From positions 1-23,461 of the forward strand of contig CAMWQF010000010.1 in assembly GCA_947176285.1 (NCBI GenBank): a stretch of 23,461 nucleotides of DNA, written 5' to 3'. Below, in pieces: positions 6,676 to 13,420 of this stretch. The DNA comes from an uncultured Porphyromonadaceae bacterium (GTDB taxonomy: Bacteria > Bacteroidota > Bacteroidia > Bacteroidales > Muribaculaceae). The first letter of the stretch is position 1; every line of letters begins with the position of its first letter. Under the pieces are notes generated by a model that saw only the letters and a list, made by a program, of their open reading frames with translations, was not told the DNA's origin and ran no database searches. The translations under genes and the position numbers were made by a program.

Positions 6676-7796
6676 CAATGAATTCATGTGCCATACTGCT
6701 TCTATTCAGCCTTCTTCAGTTCTTAACCGGAGCCGCAGCTAATCCTACTGACAGCATACAATGTCAGCGACCCGGGGCTACGCTGCTATTTGCCGGCGAT
6801 GCTATGCAGCATCAAGCACAACTTGATCAGGCTCTGTCAGAGGGAAATGGAAAGCACTACGACTATTCAGAATGTTTCAGATGGATTGCGCCGATAGTGA
6901 CAGAGGCTGATTACGCTGTAGCAAATCTTGAAGTGCCACTTGGAGGTGGTCCACGCTATAGTGGATATCCTTGTTTCAGTGCTCCCGACAGTTATGCGCA
7001 AGCGCTTATTGATGCCGGTTTCGACATGTTGCTGACTGCCAACAATCACTGTCTTGACTCGGGCATGAAAGCCGCCCGACGCACTATAAGCGCCCTTGAC
7101 TCTCTTGGAGTAGACCATATCGGCACATATCATGATTCAGCCGACAGAGATGCAAAAGTGCCATTTATTAAAGATATCAACGGAATAAAATTCGGATTTC
7201 TCAACTACACATATGGCACTAATGGGATTCCGGCACGTGATGGCATGGAGGTGTCGCTGATCGACCGCCAACGCATGGCCAATGAAATCAAAAAGACTCG
7301 TGAGGCTGGAGCCGAAATAATAGTCGTGACTATGCACTGGGGCATTGAATACGTGCTTCATGAGAATGCTATACAGAGAGAACAGGCGCAATTTCTTATT
7401 GACAATGGTGCAGACATGGTGATAGGAAGCCATCCTCACGTAATCCAACCTATGCGCATGGTGCACGATGAAAAGCGAAACCAAGATGTGCCGGTTGTGT
7501 TTTCTTTAGGCAATCTTATCTCAAATATGAAGACCGGTGACACTCGTGGTGGAGCCTATATGCGGGTCAGGGTAGAACGCGATGAAGATGGGAAAGCACG
7601 TGTGAAGTGGGCAGACTATGACACTTTTTTCTGTGCCAAACCAAACGGGAAAGGTACAAACTTCACTGTGATACCATCAGACCGCTCAGATCTCATACCT
7701 GCCTCTCAACTTCAACATTGGAAGATATTCGACCGCTCGTCAAGAAAGGTTTTTGATGCTGAAAATATCAATATACCCAGACGAAAAAGGGAATAA
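6672..7796 (+). CDS. CapA family protein (PGA_cap metallophosphoesterase fold), secreted
   Basis: A 374-residue protein with an N-terminal signal peptide (hydrophobic LLLFSLLQFL, likely cut after GAAA). It belongs to the CapA/PGA_cap group of the calcineurin-like phosphoesterase superfamily. The metal- and substrate-site motifs are all present in order: FAGDAM, ANLEVPLGG, LLTANNHCLDSG, VVTMHWGIEY, IGSHPHVIQP and VVFSLGNLISN. Relatives act in poly-gamma-glutamate capsule formation, but no capB/capC genes are nearby, so that role should not be assumed. The start overlaps the DUF4270 stop by four bases. RidA follows after 34 bases. Confidence 0.88.
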   Translation: MTMNSCAILLLFSLLQFLTGAAANPTDSIQCQRPGATLLFAGDAMQHQAQLDQALSEGNGKHYDYSECFRWIAPIVTEADYAVANLEVPLGGGPRYSGYPCFSAPDSYAQALIDAGFDMLLTANNHCLDSGMKAARRTISALDSLGVDHIGTYHDSADRDAKVPFIKDINGIKFGFLNYTYGTNGIPARDGMEVSLIDRQRMANEIKKTREAGAEIIVVTMHWGIEYVLHENAIQREQAQFLIDNGADMVIGSHPHVIQPMRMVHDEKRNQDVPVVFSLGNLISNMKTGDTRGGAYMRVRVERDEDGKARVKWADYDTFFCAKPNGKGTNFTVIPSDRSDLIPASQLQHWKIFDRSSRKVFDAENINIPRRKRE

Positions 7797-7830
7797 AAAT
7801 TACATTCATCAAATATAATCCATCATCAAT

Positions 7831-8205
7831 ATGAAGACTCAAATAGACACTACTAAGGCTCCCGGAGCAATCGGGCCCTACAGCCAGGCAGTAAAGGCCG
7901 GCAATCTCATATTCGTTTCCGGACAACTTCCTATCAATCCGACAGATGGCACAATGGGAGAATGCATCAAATGCCAAACTCGCCAAAGTCTTGAAAATGC
8001 CAAGGCGATCCTGGAAGAAGCGGGAGCATCATTCGATGATGTAGTAAAGACAACCGTTTTCCTTGCAGACATGAGTCTCTTTGGAGCAATGAATGAAGTT
8101 TACGCTGAATATTTCTCCGCTCCCTACCCAGCCCGCTGTGCTTTCGCAGTGAAGGAACTCCCCAAGCAGGCTCTTGTAGAGATCGAGATGATTGCGGCTA
8201 TATAG
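7831..8205 (+). CDS. ridA: RidA family enamine/imine deaminase
   Basis: A 124-residue trimeric cytoplasmic protein of the Rid/YjgF family. Members hydrolyse reactive enamine/imine intermediates such as 2-aminoacrylate released by PLP enzymes, protecting other enzymes. Family marks are APGAIGPYSQAV (10-21), IFVSGQLP, TTVFLADM, the catalytic arginine in YPARCAF (Arg102) and the terminal VEIEMIA. Length and spacing are typical. It ends the four-gene + strand operon, and a tandem octamer array begins at its stop codon. The archetypal RidA role is likely but other Rid subfamilies are hard to exclude by eye. Confidence 0.93.
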   Translation: MKTQIDTTKAPGAIGPYSQAVKAGNLIFVSGQLPINPTDGTMGECIKCQTRQSLENAKAILEEAGASFDDVVKTTVFLADMSLFGAMNEVYAEYFSAPYPARCAFAVKELPKQALVEIEMIAAI

Positions 8206-8290
8206 TTTAAAAGTTTAGGAGTTTAGGAGTTTAAGAGTTTAGGAGTTTAGGAGTGTAAAAGTTTCGGAGTTTAGGGGTTTAAAAAGTTTA
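8204..8290 (+). repeat. 8-bp tandem repeat after ridA
   Basis: About eleven units in exact 8-bp register with consensus AGTTTAGG (AGTTTAAA, AGTTTAGG, AGTTTAGG, AGTTTAAG and so on; variant units AGTGTAAA at 8252 and AGTTTCGG at 8260). It starts within the ridA stop codon. A single inverted copy, CTAAACTCC, lies at 8354-8362 and could pair with any unit. The remaining gap up to 8395 is AT-rich with no gene. Confidence 0.9.
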
Positions 8291-8395
8291 TTTCTTTCAT
8301 TAAAGACTATAAGACAAATTCTCAGACTCATCGACTCTTAAATTCCAAATAATCTAAACTCCTTATACACCTCAAATTTTAAACCAATTAAGAAT

Positions 8396-8433
8396 AAAAG
8401 GAAGGATGGGGATATTGCCTCATCCTTCCTTTT
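8396..8433. terminator. Bidirectional terminator, ridA/ABC-F
   Basis: AAAAGGAAGGATG (8396-8408) and its exact complement at 8421-8433 form a 13-bp stem that can extend inward by a few pairs. Both sides give T-runs after the stem. The stop codon of the minus-strand ABC-F gene (8420-8422) and its last coding bases form one arm. Confidence 0.9.
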
Positions 8434-10258
8434 CCATTAGTTCAAGAAGTCGCATTTCTGCTTCATCTATTCTATCTATCACTTCTTGTATTCTTGCTCC
8501 TGCTTTAGTGATTTGATCTACACTCATTTCTCCTGATGACATTGCCGTCTCCAAATCCGATTTTTCCACATTGAGATTTTCAAGTTCTGCCTCAAGTGCT
8601 TCCATTTCCTTCTTCTCCTTGAATGAAAGTTTTGGCTTACGATCTGTCTTCTGCTTACCGCTGATGCCATTATCAACACTCTTCTTGCCATTTGCAAGTT
8701 TTTTTGCTTCCTCAGCTGCAGCCTTAAGTTCTCGTTCCTCTTGTCGGACACAATGACGATATGTGGAATAATCACCCGGGAAATCACGCACTTCGCCATC
8801 TCCCTTCATCACGAAAATATGATCCACTATCCGGTCGAGGAAGAATCTGTCGTGACTCACCACTATTACACAACCCTTGAAGTTAGCCAAATAATCTTCC
8901 AGCACTCCGAGTGTCATTATATCGAGATCATTTGTAGGTTCGTCAAGAATCAGGAAGTTGGGTTGACGCATCAAAACTGTTGCCAAATAAAGGCGACGAC
9001 GCTCTCCCCCACTAAGTTTGTAAATGTATTTCTGCTGAGTGGATGGGTCAAAAAGGAAGTGTGTCAGAAATTGTGATGCCGTAAGAGTATTCTTTTCATC
9101 AATTTTTACTGTCTCAGCTATTTCTCTGACAGCATCGATCACTTTTTTCTTCTCATCAAAACCGGTCATGCCCTCTTGGGAATAATAGCCCCATCTTACA
9201 GTTTCTCCTACGTCAAAGTGACCTGAATCAGGCATCAACTCACCCAAGAGCATTTTTATAAAGGTCGATTTTCCGGCTCCATTATCACCTACTATTCCAA
9301 CTTTTTCAAATCGGGCAAAGTTATAATTGAAATCGTTGAGAATGGCAATCTCTTTGCTACTACCATCCGGAAGAGTCTTATTAAATTTTTTAGCAACATG
9401 CACAGCCTCAAAAATCTTATTGCCTATATAACTCCCCTTTACCGCAAGACGCACATCCTTCTCATTGAGATTGACGTGACTTCTCTTCTCAAGATCATGG
9501 AAAGAGTCTATGCGATATTTGGCTTTGCTTCCTCTTGCCTGAGGTTGGCGACGCATCCATTCAAGTTCAGTACGAAGGAGATTTTTTACTTTGGCAAGTT
9601 CAGCACTCAGCACTTCATGACGCTCCGTGCGTTTCCTTAAATAATAATCATAGTTTCCTTCGTAGATAAAAGCCTCTTCCCGATCTATCTCCAAGATTCG
9701 GCTGCAGACGTTATCAAGAAAATAGCGGTCGTGAGTCACCATTATGACAGTAGCCCTCAATCTCGAGAGATATGATTCAAGCCACTCCACCATGGCAATG
9801 TCAAGATGATTTGTCGGTTCGTCAAGTATCAACAAATCCGGTTCTTGAAGTAGCACTTTTGCAATTGAGACTCTCTTAAATTGACCTCCTGACATCGAGC
9901 CAAGTTTCTGGTCGAAATCCGTAATTCCCAATTGCGACAGCATTTGCTTAGCCCTGTCCGGAGCATTATAGTCGTCGCTATTTTGAGGTGGCGGAGTGAC
10001 ATATTGAAGCGCTGTCTCATCTGCATCATATGCCGGATTTTGAGAAAGATAGCCTAATCTCACACCTTCGGAGAAAGTAATCTTCCCACTGTCAAAGTCA
10101 TCGATACCGCAGATGATATTGAGCAGCGTAGTCTTTCCGGAACCATTGCGTGCCACAATGCCTATCTTATCTCCTTCTTCTACCGTAAGAGAAAGATCGG
10201 AGAAAAGAATCCTGTCGCCAATCGATTTGGTAAGTTTCTCTATCTGAAGCTTTATCAT
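8420..10258 (-). CDS. ABC-F ATPase, Uup-like
   Basis: 612 residues with two ATP-binding cassettes and no membrane segments, hence a soluble ABC-F protein acting on ribosomes or nucleic acid. Cassette 1 has a Walker A of ARNGSGKT (36-43; the usual first glycine is alanine), MSGGQ and LLILDEPTNHLD. Cassette 2 has GDNGAGKST, LSGGERRR and FLILDEPTNDLD. Both ATP sites therefore look competent. An inter-cassette linker rich in Arg/Lys (RTERHEV, RRQPQARGSKAKYR) and a charged C-terminal coiled-coil of about 80 residues (KKEMEALEAELENL) fit the Uup type rather than EttA. The Dabb gene lies 15 bases upstream on the same strand and is probably cotranscribed. It is not obviously an antibiotic-resistance ABC-F. 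Confidence 0.93.
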   Translation of the reverse strand: MIKLQIEKLTKSIGDRILFSDLSLTVEEGDKIGIVARNGSGKTTLLNIICGIDDFDSGKITFSEGVRLGYLSQNPAYDADETALQYVTPPPQNSDDYNAPDRAKQMLSQLGITDFDQKLGSMSGGQFKRVSIAKVLLQEPDLLILDEPTNHLDIAMVEWLESYLSRLRATVIMVTHDRYFLDNVCSRILEIDREEAFIYEGNYDYYLRKRTERHEVLSAELAKVKNLLRTELEWMRRQPQARGSKAKYRIDSFHDLEKRSHVNLNEKDVRLAVKGSYIGNKIFEAVHVAKKFNKTLPDGSSKEIAILNDFNYNFARFEKVGIVGDNGAGKSTFIKMLLGELMPDSGHFDVGETVRWGYYSQEGMTGFDEKKKVIDAVREIAETVKIDEKNTLTASQFLTHFLFDPSTQQKYIYKLSGGERRRLYLATVLMRQPNFLILDEPTNDLDIMTLGVLEDYLANFKGCVIVVSHDRFFLDRIVDHIFVMKGDGEVRDFPGDYSTYRHCVRQEERELKAAAEEAKKLANGKKSVDNGISGKQKTDRKPKLSFKEKKEMEALEAELENLNVEKSDLETAMSSGEMSVDQITKAGARIQEVIDRIDEAEMRLLELMEKEG

Positions 10259-10273
10259 CGCATGTTCAGATCA

Positions 10274-10567
10274 TCAGAATTCATAGTCTACGCAAGCCCT
10301 TGCTTCCTTGTAAGGGCCTAAGATAGATGCAGCGGCAACATGAGCAGGATGTTTTGCATAGACTGATACATCTTTCATAGTTGGCACGACGGCTGTAAGC
10401 ACTACATCCCAATCTTCAGCAGGATTTTCATTGATTCCTACCTCCATACTCTGCAGGCATTCTATCTCATCAGGAAGAGCAAGAAGTGCCTTTTTGAAGT
10501 CCTCGGCTATCTTTCGGCGCAATTCATTGCTCCCATGAAGTTTGAATGTAACAATATGTTTTACCAT
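10274..10567 (-). CDS. Dabb-domain (stress-responsive A/B barrel) protein
   Basis: 97 residues beginning MVKHIVTFKL, the characteristic opening of the Dabb family of small ferredoxin-like alpha-beta barrels that usually dimerise. Family-like features are the opening strand, the central LPDEIECLQSMEVGIN segment, the WDVVL strand and the YAKHPAHV helix. Homologues have been linked to stress responses in plants and the fold also occurs in small enzymes, but the bacterial function is generally unknown. The ATG at 10567 is chosen because it matches the family start and follows a -7 element (10594-10587). An ATG 17 codons earlier lies upstream of that element. It precedes the Uup-like gene by 15 bases. 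Confidence 0.85.
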   Translation of the reverse strand: MVKHIVTFKLHGSNELRRKIAEDFKKALLALPDEIECLQSMEVGINENPAEDWDVVLTAVVPTMKDVSVYAKHPAHVAAASILGPYKEARACVDYEF

Positions 10568-10582
10568 AATATCTTGTATTTT

Positions 10583-10614
10583 TTTGCAAAGATAATAAAA
10601 ATTTCCTAATTTTG
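10583..10614 (+). promoter_or_regulatory. Promoter of porin gene
   Basis: TTTG (10583-10586), a 20-base spacer and TAATTTTG (10607-10614) make a full consensus promoter 24 bases before the porin ATG. It overlaps the divergent Dabb promoter. Confidence 0.8.
10587..10594 (-). promoter_or_regulatory. -7 element of Dabb/ABC-F operon
   Basis: TATCTTTG on the minus strand matches TAnnTTTG, 19 bases before the Dabb ATG. It sits inside the spacer of the porin promoter on the other strand. I see no good TTTG partner. Confidence 0.65.
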
Positions 10615-10637
10615 CCATCTAAAACTACTTCGAGATC

Positions 10638-11666
10638 ATGAAAAATCACATTTTTAGCCTTCTGATTTTAATTGCAACCAATGCAATCCCCACCTCAATA
10701 CTCGCTGAAGAAAATACGCAATCAGCAGATACATCAGAAAAAATCAATTACATACCGGAATTTCATGGAGCGGTACGCCCTCGCTGGGAAATTGACACTG
10801 AGACAGGGAATAGCCGGTTTGAAGTAAGATGGGCGAGATTTACAGCAGAAGGAAAAATTTCACCGAAAATAGGATATTTTTTCCAAGTGGACCTCTGTGA
10901 CCAAGGTGTATTTAAGTTTCATGATGCTTATGCCAAGATGGAATTGATGAAGGGTCTTGAGATCCAAGCGGGTCAATTTCGCATGCCATTTGGCCGCGAA
11001 CCATTCATGGCTCCGCAGAATTATGTATTTGCCAACCGCTCATTTATGGGCAAACAGATGTGTAATTACCGAAAAGTTGGCGCCAAGGTAACCTATTCCG
11101 TACCAATCTCTCTTCCCCTTACTGTGGAAGCGGCAGTAGGCAATGCAGGCAGAGTCGCCAATCACAATACATGGAGCAAATCCTATATGGGATGCGGGCG
11201 CGTCACACTCCAGGCGGGTGACTTTAACATCTGCGGAGGAGTTATGGATATTCTTCCCGATGCCACACGCATCATGCTCTTTGACATTGGCACTACATGG
11301 AAACATGGCGACTGGCGAGGAGGCATAGAATACATGAATGAACATTATGTAAAATCTTATCATAAGGATGCCCATTCCTGGGTGGCATGGGGTGATTATG
11401 GAAGGCCTGTGAAACTTGGGATTTTCAACCGATGGTCGGTCCAAGCCAGATATGATGGAATGACTCGCCAATGGAACGGAGTGACAGGAGATTCTGACAA
11501 TGAAGGACGCCATCGAGCAACGATTGGAGGCACATTAACCTACAAGTATAAAAAAGTATTTGCCGATGTAATGCTTGATTATGAGCAATACTTCTACCAG
11601 CATGGATATACCCCAACCGACGGACAAGGCAATAAATTGATCCTCGAACTCGCGGTCCGTTTCTGA
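10638..11666 (+). CDS. Outer-membrane porin, OprP/OprO-like
   Basis: A 342-residue protein with a signal peptide (hydrophobic SLLILIATNAIPTS, likely cut after ILA) and alternating beta-strand character ending in the aromatic-terminal AVRF expected of an outer-membrane barrel. The opening FHGAVRPRWEIDTETGNSRF, the ARFTAEGKISPKIGYFFQVD segment and QAGQFRMPFGRE resemble the phosphate-selective porin O/P family. Substrate selectivity cannot be inferred; in Bacteroidetes this family name does not prove phosphate transport. It has its own promoter and stands alone between the Dabb operon and the second ABC-F gene. Confidence 0.85.
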   Translation: MKNHIFSLLILIATNAIPTSILAEENTQSADTSEKINYIPEFHGAVRPRWEIDTETGNSRFEVRWARFTAEGKISPKIGYFFQVDLCDQGVFKFHDAYAKMELMKGLEIQAGQFRMPFGREPFMAPQNYVFANRSFMGKQMCNYRKVGAKVTYSVPISLPLTVEAAVGNAGRVANHNTWSKSYMGCGRVTLQAGDFNICGGVMDILPDATRIMLFDIGTTWKHGDWRGGIEYMNEHYVKSYHKDAHSWVAWGDYGRPVKLGIFNRWSVQARYDGMTRQWNGVTGDSDNEGRHRATIGGTLTYKYKKVFADVMLDYEQYFYQHGYTPTDGQGNKLILELAVRF

Positions 11667-11669
11667 CAA

Positions 11670-11697
11670 ATTCTCAATTCTCAATTCTCAATTCTCA
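11670..11697 (+). repeat. 7-bp tandem repeat between porin and ABC-F
   Basis: Four perfect copies of ATTCTCA directly follow the porin stop codon and lead to the promoter at 11709. The complement, TGAGAAT, matches the units at 16679-16762. Confidence 0.9.
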
Positions 11698-11708
11698 ATT
11701 ATTTTTTG

Positions 11709-11716
11709 TAATTTTG
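11709..11716 (+). promoter_or_regulatory. -7 element of YbiT-like ABC-F gene
   Basis: TAATTTTG matches TAnnTTTG, 32 bases before the ATG. The upstream partner region is occupied by the heptamer array and lacks a TTTG. The following bases CAGTC are shared with 4271-4275. Confidence 0.7.
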
Positions 11717-11748
11717 CAGTCTGAAATTGAGAACAATCAAAACAAAAG

Positions 11749-13362
11749 ATGATACAGACAAGCAATCTAAGCATCCAATTTGGCAAGAAACCTCTTTTCT
11801 CGGATGTCAACCTTACTTTTACACCCGGCAACTGCTACGGAATCATTGGAGCTAATGGTGCCGGTAAATCCACGCTGATGCGCATTCTTTCCGGCCAACT
11901 CAACCCGACTTCCGGAAGCGTTACAATGGGTCCGGGCGAGCGTCTATCAGTCCTCGAGCAAGACCACTTCAAGTATGATGATTGCACTGTCATAGAGACA
12001 GTGCTTCGCGGACACACCGTACTCTGGGATATAATGAAAGAAAAAGAAGCCCTCTATTCTAAAGAGGATTTCACAGAAGAAGACGGCATACGCGCTGCAG
12101 AACTTGAAGAAAAATTTGCGGAGATGGAAGGATGGAATGCAGAAAGCGATGCAGCCGCTCTTCTCTCAGGGCTTGGAATTAAGGAAGATTCCCATTACTC
12201 GCTGATGCGCGACATGGGGGCAAATGAAAAGGTGCGTGTCTTGCTTGCTAAAGCACTCTTTGGCAATCCGGACAATCTCCTGCTCGATGAGCCAACCAAC
12301 GACCTTGACCTCGAAACTGTGGCTTGGCTTGAAAATTATCTTTGCAACTTCGAGAATACCGTACTCGTGGTGAGCCACGACCGTCACTTTCTTGATTCAG
12401 TCAGCACTCACACTCTTGATATAGACTATAATAAGATTTCTCTATTCGCAGGTAACTACAGTTTTTGGTACCAATCATCCCAACTTGCTCTCCGTCAGCA
12501 ACAGATGGCAAACAAGAAGGCTGAGGAGAAGAAAAAGGAACTTTTGGAGTTTATTCGTCGATTCTCCGCGAATGTGGCAAAGTCTAAGCAGACCACATCC
12601 AGAAAGAAAATGCTTGAGAAACTCAACATTGAAGAGATCCAACCCTCCACACGCCGCTATCCCGGCATCATATTCACTCCTAACCGTGAAGTGGGAAATA
12701 AGATTCTTGAAGTTAAAGGACTTAAAGCGACTGTAGACGGGGAAGTGCTTTTCAATGATGTCAATTTCCAAATTGAGAAAGGAGATAAAGTGGCTTTCCT
12801 TAGCCGCGACCCGCGAGCCATGACAGCACTATTTGAGATTATCATGGGCAACCGTAAGGCGGATAGCGGAGAATATGATTGGGGTCAGACCATTACTACA
12901 GCCTATCTCCCACTGGACAACAGCGCATTCTTCAATACTGATCTGAATCTCGTAGATTGGCTCTGCCAATATTCGAAAGATTCTTCAGAAATATATCTTA
13001 AGGGATTCCTCGGCAAGATGCTTTTCAGTGGGGAGGATGTCCTCAAGAAGGCTAGTGTACTCTCTGGAGGTGAAAAGATTCGCTGTATGATCTCACGAAT
13101 GATGCTGACGGATGCAAATACATTGGTACTGGACTCTCCTACCAACCATCTTGACCTTGAGTCAATACAGGCATTCAATAACACGTTGCAAAATTTCAAA
13201 GGAGTGATATTGATGTCGAGCCACGACCATGAATTTATCCAGACCGTATGCAACCGCATCATCGAACTGACACCAAACGGCATCATCGACAAGATGATGG
13301 ACTATGACGACTATATCACCGACGAAAAGGTGGCTGCAGCACGAGAACGTCTGTATAAATAA
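11749..13362 (+). CDS. ABC-F ATPase, YbiT-like, with degenerate second site
   Basis: 537 residues, two cassettes and no membrane segment; the order and length match the YbiT group of ABC-F proteins. Cassette 1 has an intact Walker A GANGAGKST (34-42) and LLLDEPTND with Glu181, but its signature is MGANE (156-160) instead of LSGGQ. Cassette 2 keeps LSGGE (438-442) and the His of SSHDHEF, but the Walker A lysine position is Met358 (SRDPRAMT) and the Walker B glutamate position is Ser463 (VLDSPTNHLD). Because ABC sites form between cassettes, one composite site is complete and the other has lost Walker A, the catalytic glutamate and the signature. The linker contains RFSANVAKSKQTTSRKK, the arginine/lysine-rich region expected to contact rRNA. 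The gene has its own promoter and ends at the bidirectional terminator. Confidence 0.92.
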   Translation: MIQTSNLSIQFGKKPLFSDVNLTFTPGNCYGIIGANGAGKSTLMRILSGQLNPTSGSVTMGPGERLSVLEQDHFKYDDCTVIETVLRGHTVLWDIMKEKEALYSKEDFTEEDGIRAAELEEKFAEMEGWNAESDAAALLSGLGIKEDSHYSLMRDMGANEKVRVLLAKALFGNPDNLLLDEPTNDLDLETVAWLENYLCNFENTVLVVSHDRHFLDSVSTHTLDIDYNKISLFAGNYSFWYQSSQLALRQQQMANKKAEEKKKELLEFIRRFSANVAKSKQTTSRKKMLEKLNIEEIQPSTRRYPGIIFTPNREVGNKILEVKGLKATVDGEVLFNDVNFQIEKGDKVAFLSRDPRAMTALFEIIMGNRKADSGEYDWGQTITTAYLPLDNSAFFNTDLNLVDWLCQYSKDSSEIYLKGFLGKMLFSGEDVLKKASVLSGGEKIRCMISRMMLTDANTLVLDSPTNHLDLESIQAFNNTLQNFKGVILMSSHDHEFIQTVCNRIIELTPNGIIDKMMDYDDYITDEKVAAARERLYK

Positions 13363-13381
13363 AAATATAAAGTAAAAGCAT

Positions 13382-13420
13382 AAATTAAAAAAAGCGCCCT
13401 GCGGGCGCTTTTTTTAATTT
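13382..13420. terminator. Bidirectional terminator, ABC-F/recQ
   Basis: The arms 13382-13399 and 13403-13420 are fully complementary around the loop TGC. The core is GCGCCC/GGGCGC flanked by seven A/T pairs, giving T-runs on both strands. The recQ stop codon (13414-13416) lies in the right arm. Confidence 0.95.

Noticed and set aside
6672..7796. Poly-gamma-glutamate capsule locus
   Set aside because: Only a CapA-fold protein is present. No CapB ligase or CapC homologue lies nearby, so capsule synthesis is not supported.
8420..10258. Antibiotic-resistance ABC-F
   Set aside because: The C-terminal coiled-coil and overall layout fit the housekeeping Uup type, and no leader-peptide attenuator or mobile context is seen.
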